The notes below the pieces were generated by a model. The model was not told the DNA's origin. It did no database searches and was given only the letters and a program-made list of their open reading frames with translations. From positions 10,761,846-10,825,845 of the forward strand of contig CM021323.1 in NCBI GenBank assembly GCA_010645155.1: a stretch of 64,000 nucleotides of DNA, read 5' to 3'. Origin of the DNA: Tigriopus japonicus. Taxonomy: Eukaryota; Arthropoda; Copepoda; Harpacticoida; Harpacticidae. Positions 12,102-24,600 of this stretch are shown piece by piece. Each line of letters begins with the position of its first letter. Position 1 is the stretch's first letter. A program made the translations under genes and the position numbers.

Positions 12102-13385
12102 ATGTTGTCGCACCTAATTCAAAAGCGAGAGCACACCATTTCTCTGACTACCAGTATTGCAAAGGTCTTTGAGAAGATCATGAAGTCCAAGCTTGTTGAG
12201 TATTTGGAAGCCCATGTTATCATTCCCCCAGGGCAGCATGAGTTTCGAGCCCATTTTAGTATAGTCACCCAATTGGTTGACCGTATCGAGCAGATCATTG
12301 AGGGGCTTGAAAGTCACGAGTCAGTTGATGTATTCTATCTTGACTTTGCCAAGGCCTTTGATAAGGTAGATCATGGTCTTTTGCTCGATCAACTCAAAGA
12401 GTTTGGGATCCAGGGTAAGGTCCTGAATTGGATTGGTAGTTTCATGAGTGATAGGAAGCCAATAGTCTAGGTTGAAGGATCATTTAGTGCCATGTATGAT
12501 GTCAAGTCAGGTGTTCCACAAGGTTCAATTTTAGGTCCGCTCTTGTTTATTCTCTTTATTGCTCCTCTCCAGAAGTTTAGAACAAAAGCCAGTATTTCTT
12601 CATGTGCTGATGACACAAAATTAGTTTGTGGAAGGAACGGTCAGGACTCAAAATATTAATGTGAGGACTTGGAGAAAGTCTACTCATGGGTTGGTCAGAG
12701 TAACATGGCATTGAACGGGGTGAAATTCCGCACAATGACGTATGGGGCGTCAAAATTAGATGTTCCGTTCAAAGACAATGGAGGTTGTGATATTGAGCAG
12801 GTATTGGCCATGAGTAATTTAGGAGTTGTCATCCAAGATGATGGAAAGTTTGATAAGCATATTCAATTGAAAGTGGGGAAGGCATTTCAAACATTTGGGT
12901 GGATCTATCGCACTTTCAAGTCCAGAGATAGTATTACGATGCTAACTCTGTACAAGTCGATTGTTCAGCCTCATCTTGAATATGCCTCACCCATTTGGGC
13001 TCCAATGAGTTCAGCAGGTTTGCAAAAGGTCGAGCAGGTCCAAAGATGTTTTACTAGGAACATCACAGGAATGAGAGAGCTCTCGTATTGGGAGAGGCTC
13101 CAGAAGTTAGGGTTGTACAGTACTCAGAGAAGGTATGAAAGGTATCTGATACTGTATGTTTCAAGAGCATTCATGGGCTCTGTCCTAACCCAGGATTTGA
13201 GATCAGTTGTAGCGATCGTAGAGGTTTTACGTGCGCTCTGAGAGCACCTCCAAATCCTAAGGAATCAATGCTAGTTCGAACAATGAAGTGCTCCTCTCTT
13301 CTTTATCGGGCTCCTTAATTGTTCAATTTGTTACCAATTAGTATTCGTCGGGAATATGTAGGAGCTGATCCTCTAAAGTAATTAT
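12102..13385 (+). pseudogene. Decayed non-LTR retrotransposon (LINE) reverse transcriptase
   Basis: Reverse transcriptase of a jockey/CR1-like LINE, broken. In one frame, in order: SLTTSIAKVFEKIM (finger region), FYLDFAKAFDKVDH (RT motif with first catalytic Asp), GVPQGSILGPLLFILFI (motif B region), CADDTK (the usual YADD catalytic box with Tyr changed to Cys), then LGVVIQDDGKFDKHI and the C-terminal LYKSIVQPHLEYASPIW and RLQKLGLYSTQRRYER. Two in-frame stops interrupt it (TAG 12468-12470, TAA 12657-12659), with no frameshift up to 13241. After the next stop, the tail (about 13255-13385) still shows recognisable pieces of the C-terminus with further stops. The 5' half, including endonuclease, is absent, as expected for a 5'-truncated copy. 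Not functional. Confidence 0.88.
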
Positions 13386-15620
13386 ATAAAACTATATTAT
13401 TCATTAACTGTCTTTACAGGGAATCCCATTCCTTGATTCCTTGTAGCGGTATTAAAAAATCCGCCCCCCCCCCCAAAAAAAAGGCTTGAATCGAAAACCG
13501 AGACACTAAAACCCAAAATAAATCATTCTATGCCCCACTGAAACATTATTTTATTTGCATTCTGGTCCTTTTTTATTTCCATATTAAGAAAAATTTAAGG
13601 CATTTTTTATTTGCATGAAATTCCCGGGGGCATAATCATTATGAACTGTGGTTGCCAAGATAAAAAAAATGAACCTCAGGTTCAATTTATAAACCAAAAT
13701 TGCCACAACACGTGTTGGTTGAATTAAAAAGGCAAACTAAGCAGTTTTTGAAGAGAGAAATTGTGGCGTCACTAATGATGAAAAAGGGCGCTAAGGACGC
13801 TAAAAAATCAAGAACGATTTTATTTAGTTCCAACATGAAGCAAGAACGATCACCGAAATAAAGATCACTCACTCTTGTGTTGACACTTACATAACATCAA
13901 TCAGAGATTGGTTTGCCCAGTAGTTTTGATTGAGCCATTTTTAACCAAACGAATGTTTTTCTCGAACAACAAGGCATGGTATAAAAAGATACACATTTCT
14001 CTGCACACGGAGATATAGAAAGCAAGCCCTTTTTGTTTTTGTTTTTCTCAGTTCTCGACCAAACAGTAAACATTTATTCTTGAGGGGAAAAAGAGAATAA
14101 TCCTCGCTTAATTTAATTTTAACCTTCCTCGCTTGATTTATATATGCTAACAAGCAAAAAAAGAAGCAAAACAAGACGAAGCAGCATCCGCACTACATAT
14201 GAGTATCAGTTTCTGTTTGGCATCATGTCGAAAATGGATCAACACGGTTTTCATTTTGTCTTAAAACATTATTTTTTACAAAGCAAAATGGCGAAGGAAG
14301 CAAAAGAAAAGTCTAATAAATGTAATGAGATAAATGCTCCCTCAGATCATACCATTAAAAATTAGGTTTGCCACTTTTGTGGTCTCCAAAACTTCACACC
14401 GATCAAAGGCGTTGTCGAAGGCCCACGGAAACAACTACTTATGAAAATTAAAAAAAAGTGCAGTATAGTCTTAATGTTAGCTACCACCTCACGCACCTCC
14501 ACTTTCCGGTCAGCCAGCCCCATTTCATGAACTTTTTAACGTTTTCATCCGTAAAATCATCAGATTCATTTTCAACATGATGCCAAACAGGTCAACATCA
14601 ATGAGCTGTCAAAACAAAATGAAGGGCAATAATCCATTTAAATTTGAAATGAATGCCTAAATATGAATGAACTACAAGGTACTAAAAGCATATTTTGCAG
14701 TAGCATTGCATTTTGTCGGTCAAGGAGGTTACTTTTCACCCCACCTAGTATTCCTTCAATTCCATTCCATTCCTTATTCCTTACCTCATTCCTTACCTTA
14801 GAAATAAATCTGGAATTAATCAATTGTTAAATCCGTTGGCAATCGCAAAATTATTGTGACTAACAAAATTATTGATATTAGAGGTCTCCAGTCAAACACA
14901 TCCTCGAGGAAAACATGATCTGAAAGAGAATGTATTCCATTGAAAAGCTAATGAATGGCCTTGCTGTGCAACAGTTTGAGCCAGTGTAGAAAAGATACTG
15001 TAACCAAACTTACTCGTCGAGATAAGGAGGTCGGTTGAATTGAGAAACGGAAGAAGATGATGTCAAGAATGAATGAATGAAGGCAACTCAAAAGGAATGA
15101 GGATTAATTTGCACTAAAGAACGCTGTTTGTGCACTTTGATAAGGTCACATTGGACGCAACTTCATACTAAATGCAGACATGTTTTTGCCTGAAATGGAG
15201 ATGCTAGGGCTTTTTATTGCTTGTCTATTTCGAGGTCATTTCTAACTGATCTGATGTGAAAGCTCCATCAATCAGGCTGTCAATCAATTTAACTTTGTCT
15301 CTTTTGGAAAGAAATGGAAAGTTGGGATGAAGCTCTGGAATATTGACCAACGAATTGTTTGCTTTAACATTGTTTTTTTTCAATTTTACTTTGATGGCTC
15401 AAGAAATTGTTGTGATCATACGTTTTCCTCAATCACTTTTATGCCCCAAATTGGGATGTCTTTGACCTAAAAAGTATGTTTTTAAAACGAAAGCCATTTT
15501 ATCACGAAATAACTCTAATGCTTATTTTGTCTCATTTTCAAATCATTTACCAAAAAGTTGGTGCCTCTGGGGAGCAAAATTACGAAAGGTAATTTTTAAT
15601 TATGTTTGTAAAAATTTTTT
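13386..15620. other. Unassigned A+T-rich DNA before the assembly gap
   Basis: No gene recognised. It includes a poly-C/poly-A run near 13465-13484 and an ATTCC-type simple repeat near 14750-14790. The ORFs are short and lack domain signals. Confidence 0.4.
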
Positions 15621-15711
15621 NNNNNNNNNNNNNNNNNNNNNNNNNNNNNNNNNNNNNNNNNNNNNNNNNNNNNNNNNNNNNNNNNNNNNNNNNNNNNNNN
15701 NNNNNNNNNNN
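15621..15711. other. Assembly gap (91 N)
   Basis: An unbroken run of N. Sequence continuity and true distance across this point are unknown. It lies just upstream of a LINE fragment, consistent with a repeat-caused gap. Confidence 0.99.
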
Positions 15712-15732
15712 TCATTAATATTGTTTATAAAA

Positions 15733-15945
15733 TTACTGTTTATAAGAAATTTGATCTACCAATGAGTAACTGTTGGCAGATCTATACAACCCTTCTAAAG
15801 TGGGTTGGTCAGGAATAGTTTTTAAAAATTTGTCCAATCCTGCCTTAAATGCTGTTAGAGGATCAGCTCCTACATATTCCCGACGAAGATTAATGGGCAG
15901 CAAATTGAACAATGAAGGAGCCCGATAAAGAAGAAAGGAGGAATT
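15733..15945 (-). pseudogene. LINE C-terminal tail fragment, inverted relative to 12102-13385
   Basis: Read on the minus strand it encodes a typical LINE carboxy-terminus: LFNLLPINLRREYVGADPL, then AFKAGLDKFLKTIPDQPT, ending SYKQ and TAA (15733-15735 on the plus strand). The DNA around CGTCGGGAATATGTAGGAG is nearly identical to 13347-13365 of the plus-strand copy, so both come from one family. This copy keeps an intact reading frame through the tail, whereas the other has stops. Upstream parts are missing. Confidence 0.82.
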
Positions 15946-16423
15946 GACTAAAAAATTATCAATTTCTAGGACGTTAAAAGCTAATCTGAAGGAGAAACTT
16001 CAATCTAACTCGATTTACCAAGATTTTTCCACAAAACTAGTTTCTAGAGATAGGCATATTTTTAGTCAGAAAACAAATAAATTTTTGGTTGTGATTTTCA
16101 ATGCAAAATTATGCAACTTTTTAAATGTCGTTTTGTCCGCTCAACAATGTCAAATTTTCCTCTACATTGAAACAAAAGGGGAATTGTGATCAAATACGTT
16201 ATTTGACTTTTTTTGAGCCTCTTTTACATTTGATAGTCGTTGGAAATGGTGGCCCTGCAAGAGAAAATCATTGGAGCAAATGTAATATTCTGGCTTTCGG
16301 GTGCCGAAATACTACCATATTTCTTCAACAAACCGACGGATTTCACATTGACAAACACAAGTTTCTTTGATTTTCTCCCATAAAAAGTTATGATGTTTAG
16401 ACATGAACCAGTCGTGCCACCTA

Positions 16424-16693
16424 CTGATGTAATTCGAGTTGGATTTTTGACATAGTTTTGCCATATTGGTCCTTTAGGGTCAATAAGCTTACGACAACTT
16501 GACTTCTTAAAAGGCAGGAGATCGAATCTTCCAGTAAAATATGGCAGCACTGCCAACTGGAATTTTAGTTCAAGTAATGCCATATCCGTCCTTGTTTGTG
16601 TCTTTTGTCAATTTTTTGATGTACCCTGGCTATTTGAATAGCAATCAAATTTCGAGTCAAAAATGGCAACACTCCCAACTCGAAACACATCAC
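16424..16693. mobile_element. TA-flanked MITE, copy 1 (two-part)
   Basis: It begins CTGATGTAATTCGAGTTGG directly after TA and ends CCAACTCGAAACACATCAC. Inside are ATGGCAGCACTGCCAACT (about 16541-16558) and ATGGCAACACTCCCAACT (16663-16680), which close the two half-units. It is the same layout as the better preserved copy at 57283-57576. The right flank is TT rather than TA, so the right end is decayed. No coding capacity. Confidence 0.75.
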
Positions 16694-16705
16694 TTGTGCC
16701 AACTA

Positions 16706-16852
16706 TTGATGTGTTTCGAGTTGGATTTTTGACAGACTTTTGCCATTTTGGTTCTTTGGGTCAAAAATCTAACCACAACTAAACTTTTCAACAGGCAATA
16801 GACCTTATCTACCGTAAAATATGGCAGAACTGCCAACTCGAAATCCATAACT
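16706..16852. mobile_element. TA-flanked MITE, copy 2 (first half only)
   Basis: It starts TTGATGTGTTTCGAGTTGG after TA (16704-16705) and closes with ATGGCAGAACTGCCAACTCG followed by AAATCC. That is the first half-unit of the element seen complete at 57283-57576. It lies 12 bases from copy 1 in the same orientation. Confidence 0.7.
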
Positions 16853-18415
16853 GTAAAGATCCTCATGGCCACAAAATAATGCACAGAAGTGGAATTATTC
16901 GTAGAAGGCAAATTTTTGAAAAACATGAATTTATTTTGGTCATGTCTACGCTTTGCTTCTCCCAAATTGTATTATGGTGCTCAATGAAGATGACAATTCA
17001 ATTCACAGGCATAAATTCATATTATATAAGTATATTATATAAAGTATTTTACGATATTCTTCGAAAATATTTGCCTTTTCACGCAACTTCTAACCAGTTT
17101 GAACAATAAACAAGGCAGACAAAATGACGAGAATGGCCTCTCTACAGACCTCTATGCCCTTAACAATATTTGGAACGCTCTCTCAGCTTTTATATGAAGC
17201 AGGTTTTTGTCGGAGTTCGGCAACCGAAGCAAGTAATAACTATATTTTTCTGTCACAAGACACTGAAAAGGTCATTCATAATATTCCCTGCTCACTACAA
17301 AAAAAAAAAAAAATGTGATCTATTGCTTATCCGAATTGCCTTTGCCTTTTCAGAGAAAAGCGAAACATTAAGAGCTTCGTAGCGTGTTCATACTGTATAA
17401 GGCGTTTATTTGGAAAGGAAATCATTCCGTGTGAGATGACTTTTTCTTCGTATGTCGCATTTCTCCCTGAAAAGTAATTTGTGAGAACTGAGAACTAACT
17501 TTTCCTGCGAATCCTTTTTGTTACAATAATTCCATAAAGCAACAAATTCCAGAGCATCAGTGGAGCTACCGTTTTTTGATTCTTTCTTTGAATTTTCAAG
17601 GAAACGAGTACATCAAAGGAAGCCAAACATGTCCACAGTATCAAAAGAGATATTTTGCTTTTCTTGCAGAAAAACACGTGAGAGACTTTGTAAAACAGAT
17701 GTTTCGGGAGTGCAGATTTATGAGGCAACACTTCATACCGTACAAGAAAAAAAATCAATTCGGTCTAGGGTACAAGTAAAGGCACAAGTAGTTTCTTATT
17801 TTGTTTATTTCGGGATGTTTTTTTTTGGTGGCCACAATTCGTTTCAAAACATTACGCTTCACACGGGAGCCTTTCACGGTTATGTCAAAATTTCCACAAT
17901 ACAGAGCCAAAAATATGGATTGCCCATTTTTGTCATCATCTATTTTACTTTCTATCGCCTATTAATGTCAGATGCTAATCGGTATCACCCCTTAATATTG
18001 GATTTAAGCATAGCTATGATTCTGTTGTCACATTTCAATTTTAGATGTGATTCTGCTACTTCAATACTTAAAAGAGATGAAATAATTCTAAATTTGAATT
18101 TATTCAAAGCTACGTAAAAAGGTAATCTGAGGATATAGAGTGCTTTAAGATCAAGTTCCACTGTCTTACCATTGAAATAAGGTACGCCACCTTTCGGAGA
18201 AGTTTCCATGCTCATGTTTATGAGAAAGCGTATTCGTTCCTCTCTCGGAAAAGAGAATGAGTGAGACTACCAGACCCATTAAATGGCTAGAAGTGGATGC
18301 TATTTTTTATCACATGGGACCAGCCTCCAAGTACCACTTGGGAAAACGAGGGACCCAGCGCAGTCAAAATTTGCAACTCACATTTCATTTCGTTTCCAAT
18401 TTCTCTTGTCTGTAG
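16853..18415. other. Unassigned DNA upstream of the first RAD9 exon found
   Basis: No domain is recognised in the longest ORF (17560-18117, 185 codons). RAD9 exon 1, expected to encode about 11 residues and to end with one base of a split Val codon, should lie here or further upstream. I could not place it. Confidence 0.35.
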
Positions 18416-18615
18416 TATTTGCTCGAGCTATTCACGCCCTCGCCAAAATTGGCGATGAGCTCTACCTCGTGCCACAAAGTGATGGATTGGCCTTGAGGAC
18501 CATCAACAGTTCCAGATCCGCTTTTACGTCGTTCCTTTTCAACCCCGCCTATTTTAGCCTTTACGATGAGCAGAAAACTACAGACGAAGTGGCCAATTGC
18601 AAGATCATCATGCGC
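18416..18615 (+). CDS. RAD9: RAD9 exon 2 (PCNA-like N-terminal domain)
   Basis: The acceptor TTCTCTTGTCTGTAG precedes 18416 and the donor GTGAGT follows 18615. The first two bases complete a Val codon split with exon 1, fitting the family's N-terminal pattern in which a short strand precedes AIH(A/S)LAKIGDEL. It encodes the first part of the PCNA-like fold. An ATG at 18283 lies in the same frame but in intron sequence: the peptide it would add does not resemble RAD9. Confidence 0.88.
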
Positions 18616-21600
18616 GTGAGTATGGAGGGGTCTCATTCATGTATTTACGTATCATGTCTTTGCGTTCTGGGAACACAAGGTGGCCTTTGTTTGAGTACAA
18701 TCTTGTAATGGACGAATGGGTGTGTGTGTACGCTGAAAGATCTCAAATCCTGTGGAAAATGCGGGTTTCTTGAACTGAACCTTGTGTGGGGTGCAGTTTG
18801 TGACCCGTCTCGTTTCGGCAATATTTTGTGAAAAGCGACGCAGATGTGTACCTTCCACTTTCTTGAATATCGATAGTCGATTCCAAATTTGGTAAAAGAG
18901 TAACCTTCGCCCTAACGTGATTTGTATCAAAATTTCACCCGGACGTATAAAAATGAGCCAAAATTATGCTTTCGTCGTGTCGTGTATTTTATGAATTTTA
19001 AAACAGTTTTCAATACGTATGCCTTTGATCGGAGGCTACTAACCAATGATTTTGCGAGGAAAAACCAAGTAACGTATTTGGAGTTAATGAGATATTGATT
19101 CATTGGTTTTCTTTGGCAATGCGTGCCAGAGTAAGGGAGACCATGAGGGCTTTCTTGAAGGTTATTTATTCCTACAATTGTCTGTCAAAATAACCTTCTT
19201 GTCAATTATGAGCCGGAGTTGAGATAGGCAATTTGAAATAACGTACAAGATGGAAAATGCTTGTTCATCTCACGACAAAGCAACTAAAATCCTCACGTTA
19301 ATGTTGACCATTTTAGACTTGTTTGGCAAGGTTGCGAATTCTTTGCTAGTACAATGAAAAAACGGCAAGCAACATTCATCATAGTACTGAGTGCATATGC
19401 TTAGTGCGGGATTTCCTTGGATGAAAGTACCAAAATAACGGGATTGAAATGTAATCGATAAAAAATCATGTCAGAAATGCATTTATGTGAGTCAAAGCAC
19501 TTTTCTAAAGAGGGACGTCGTTTTACCAAAACTACAGTTACTGGAACAAGCATCTGTTTGCAATTAAATTACGAAGTCCTATTCACTTACGAAAAATAAA
19601 CTTTTCAAACGTGCTCAATATTTAGCTTGTGTAGTCCCTGTCTGCAAAAAAGTATTTTTGTTCGTTCCATGTCTTGTACAAATCTCATCCAAGTCTGTGA
19701 GAATTCTTGTTCCACATGAGAAGAAAGTTTGTGAGCATGGATGTACGTACTACATTAAATCTCCCAACAGATCTTTCCTCTGAAGACTTCCATCTAGAAT
19801 TTCTTGGCACCAACTCCCCAATCGATTAACCGCTAATGCATTTGGAGTACAAAACTAGGCGCTATTACATATAAAACATACAAGGGGGCCATGTAGGAAT
19901 TTTGTCATGAGAGAGTATTGTAATATTTCTCGTTAGACGTTGAAGCTCTTAACAAAAAGTGGTCTCGATTTTTGCAACTCTTCCAAAAAGTCAGGAGCAC
20001 TGGCCGCTTACCGCAAATATTTGACCCCCAATTTTGTGATTGTCCCCGTAAGGTCATCTTTGTTTTTTTTGTTTTTTTTTCTGGACCTCAGTTTCCTCTG
20101 GTTCCTCTCTCCTCTCCAGTCCTTACCTCTTTAAGTGGCACCCTGTTCATATTCTAAAAAGAATTTTGAATGACAATCTTACATGCTTATTTGTGCATCA
20201 ACGACTTCATTGAGATTTTGAAAAAAATAAGACTTCAGATTCCTGGACTGGTAGTTCCTTCAATCATCAGAGGCTAATTTTTTAGACGCAAAGATCGATC
20301 TCAAGATCCGACTTATAGTCCTAAAGTGCGATCTTAAGATTAATCTTTTGGAATAAGACAGTAAGGCCATGATTTGATGTCACCTATCCAGATGGCAACT
20401 GTAGTCTATTTATGGCAACAGACGAGGGCGAGGCGAGGCAGATATTTTTCCGTTTTTTTTTTTTGCTTTTTTCCGTTTTATTGCACGATGCGTGCATTAC
20501 CTAAAATGATTTCAGAATCTCTTTGGTGGGGAATGATTCTTGATGTGAGGTGAATCAAGGATGGATCAGCTGAGAGTTTGAATTTTTAAGACCATGGAAA
20601 CTAATATCGAAGAAGTCGCAACCTTCAAGAGAGCTTTTCTTTCATTGACCCTCTTTCATTTTCGTTCTCAAAGAAAAAAGTTGTCGACGTTGCATTTGTT
20701 GACCTTTAACTCGAAATCTTCTACTAGAAAATCCACCCCATGGTTCCTCAGTATTCTTTGGTCTCCTTGGCAATCCTTTCTTTGGACCTTCCTCCTTATC
20801 ACCCGTTTGACCTTCTTGATGAGGTCAGATGTCTGTACCTTTGACCATCCTTAAACAATGTATGATAAGGAAAAAGATACTGTGAACGAGATGGAGGGTA
20901 GGGAGTAGAGCTGTGCATCGGATCCGACTCTGATCGGCTTTGGATTCGGATTTAAGCGAGAATTTTCGGATTCGGATTGGTGCGGATTCGTCAAAGGCCT
21001 GTCGGATTCGGATTTGCGAAATATTTGTTCGGATCCGACATAATGCGAAACCAATCCGAACTTTTTAGTTCACTTTTTATTTATATTCACAAAATAACCT
21101 TTTTGGACCTCTTTTTTGATAATTCAAATGCAATTTCCTGCCTTCAACTTTGAATTTTTTAATGACACCGCATCCTACAACGTATTTAAATGATTCAGAT
21201 TTTACCAAATTTCTAATCGTATTTGCAGATTTTCGGATTAATGTCACATTGAGCTACAAATTTTTGGAGTTTTTTCGGATTTGAATTCTTTCGGATTGGG
21301 CAGCAAATTTTCGGACTCGTTCGGATTCGGCAACAAATTTTCGGATTCAGATTCGTTTGGATTGAGCAGCAATTTTTCGGATTTAGATTTGTGCGGATTG
21401 AATAGAAGCTTGCGGATTCGGATTGGATTGGGATTATGAAAATCAAGTTCGAATTGGATTTTTGGGACCTGTCAGTAATTGGCCCCACTTGGGGAAATTC
21501 AAAGTTGTGGCGTGCTCGCTCATAAGCACTGCGGTGCTCACAATCCTCCCCCCCTCTCCTTGTACAATGTCCGTGTGTCATAGAATAGAACCAGTATTGA

Positions 21601-24600
21601 AGTACATCACTCTACTCACTCCACGGTGAGTGGCCTCGCGGCTACTCAGCGTGCTACAAAGTTTTTTTTATAATTATTTTGCCTCTTTTCCATGTGATTT
21701 TCAATTTTTGAGTCGATGTTTTCAATTAAAAAAAAATGTTTTGACTCTCAAAACATTAAGGTCAAATCCGGACCTTAGTGATAAATAGGGCCCGGAAATA
21801 ATTTTTTTAAAATATAAAATATTTTAAAAATATTTCTCCGTTTTTCCTCGATTTTTCAAATATTTTGGCTTTTTCAAGGGAAAAATAAATATTTTCTCGA
21901 ATATTTGAGTCAAAGAAAAAAATATTTCAGGCAAAATTGAGGAAATAAATGAACGTTAAATGCTCAGGAGGGCTTACCAAAAATGAACCCAAAATACAAA
22001 ACTTGCTACAAAATCGCATTTGTCCTAAAATTTGACATTCACAACCAAAACTACTGTCATACACGAAAAAAAATTGCGCCATTTATTGAGGAAAACTAAA
22101 AGTTGTATTTTTGAATCAATTACATTCAAGTAGGCCTCCAAAAACGGCATAATATAGCAAAATCACCAGAAACAAATTTGGAAAATGGGCGCACAAAGAC
22201 AAAAATACCAAATAATGGCCTTGTCAAAAAAATATTTCTTCAATATCCGCCTTTTTTCCAAATATTTTGGCCTTTTGAAGAAAATATATATATTGGAAAT
22301 TTTGTCACTTTTTTGCAAATATTTTTCCGGGCCCTAGTGATAAGCATTAAAATTTACAAAACTCTTTAAGTGTATGCCTTTTATTTAAACAGGTTTAAAG
22401 TTGATTTTGAATTACTGTATATACACAAAGGTGCTCCTAGTAAGGAACCATACACGCGTACACTAACCCCAGATTATTATGAGACTAGAAGCAAATTTCC
22501 TTTAAATGAAAAATATGGTACCAACATTTTTTTATTCGCCCTTGTGACGCCCATTGAGTCTGAAACGACAGAAAATTTTCGGACCCTTGATAAATGAACA
22601 AAATCCTAGACATTGGCTTTCGTCTTAAATTTAATTTTTCGTCAACACAAACGGGAAACCAAACATGTTCATGAATATGTTCCTGCCGTTTTACTTTTCC
22701 TTGAAGATCCTTTTAGTTTTAAATTTACGCTTTAACTACGTTCTATAAATACCAACTACTGATGCGACCAAACAATAGGTTTCAGCCAAATGTTGCCACA
22801 TTTGCCGTTGCTTAGTTTTGAGGTCAAAAACTTTGCAACAATGGCTGACTCACAGAAAATAACGAGACATAAATTCTGGGTAAAAACGGCGACACTTTTT
22901 ATTTGGTTGCATCACAAATTCCAACCATTGTTGCTAATCCTTGGTTTAACAAATTATAAAGCTAATATTGGTATCCAAGTATCTTCATTTTAATGAAGAA
23001 AGACAGGAATTGTTCCGTGAGAAATTATCGTATCCTCTTACAAGGGAATGGAATGGATCGTATTCCATCGTTTAAGAGTTGAGTCGAGTGTTCCTAGAAT
23101 TTCTCTACGGATTCCTCTGACACATAATTCTAAAGAACTTGTACACTCATACGGGATGAAAATTACACCAGGGTTCTGTGTATCTTTTTTTAATGTGGAA
23201 CAACTTATGCCTGAATTTCCCTTGACGTGGCTTATTTTTCAGAGTGCCGTTGGTATTTTCAAATCCATTAATCAAGTGGATCGTATGGTCGAGGCCGCTT
23301 GCATCCAAATCGTTCCATCGGAATCTCAAGTCAAAATTGAGTTACGTTGTAAATTCAACGTCACCAAGAGCTACGTTATTCCATTCCTCGAAGCCGATAC
23401 GGTGAAGGTAATTGTCAAACCAAATATTTTCATCGCATTCAGTTTTGGTGGTCGTTTCATATCCTGGAAAAGAAGGCCTTGCTCCTTTCCACTGAGTGCC
23501 TTTTTAAGAAGGGAAATGCAAGGCTGCACAAACTTCACTCGTTCCCTCCTTTAAGACTTGTATCAAGTGGGTGGTTGTTGTGACATTTAAGAAAGTTTTC
23601 GTTCCTTGGCCGCTCGATTGGAAGTTGGAACAGGGAACAAATTCGGCTGGAAAGTACAAAAGAAAGGACAAGGACACCTAAAAGCCTTCGCTGAAGATCT
23701 AGCAAGGGGCCTAGACTTTTTTACGATCCTTCAGAGTTTAAAAAGAGGTCTGTCTGATCTAGGCAATCTCACCTCTCGAGAGTTCTATCCTCTTATGGAA
23801 AAGAATTGTAAAATAGTATTGATTTTCCGTTGAACAGCCGTTGCCCACCCTAAAAAGAATGGCAGACCACCACGAAGTGCAACAGGAACAAGGGGAAAAG
23901 TCTTGGGAGTGCGCAAAAATTGGATAGACAAGGGCTTGTCCCTTAGCTTTTGGAAACCTCCAAATGCCCATTGTCAAAGAAGCGAGAAGACCAAAAATGC
24001 TTTTTCTAGAATATTTTGACCATTTTTCCACTCAAGTCTGACTAAGAAATGGTTAGAAAAGATTTTTTTTGGAAAGAGTTACTTCAAAACTGGTAAAAAC
24101 TGAAAGAAAAAATTGTTATCCCAACCGCAACCGGTTCTCGAGTGTTTTGTTTTGGAGGTAAGGAGGTAATGTTACATCCAAATGAGGCGAGATCAGAGAC
24201 TAGGCAAAGAACGATCTTAAGATCGAACTGCGACATGGTAAGCTGGTTAGTAAGTTTGATCTTACGATCGTTCTTTGCGTCTAAAAAACTAGCCTCAAGT
24301 AGGTGGACGAAACCGTTTCTCATTACCTATGGGGAAAATCCCACTGAAAATTGTAGTCTCTAAGCAGAAATATTCTACTATTTCGCTTTTTCTTGCTTTT
24401 AAATTCATAAAAAGAGTTAAAGCTCCTTTTAATCTGAAATGAAACTTTTTTTCTTATAATAAAGCAATTACTAATGGATAAAAGATTTTATTTTTTAACT
24501 TATCCAGAGATAATTGGAAAGAAGTTAATTAGAAGTACTGATCTACAAGGCGACAGCATCATACTATCAGATGTTTTATCTTTGTTCCTTGTATTTTAAT

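Noticed and set aside
17560..18117. 185-codon ORF upstream of RAD9
   Set aside because: Phe/His/Lys-rich composition typical of translated A+T-rich non-coding DNA. No recognisable domain.
18283..18415. ATG at 18283 as the RAD9 start
   Set aside because: It is in frame, but the added peptide does not resemble the RAD9 N-terminus and a good acceptor sits at 18415. The conserved sequence begins immediately after that site.
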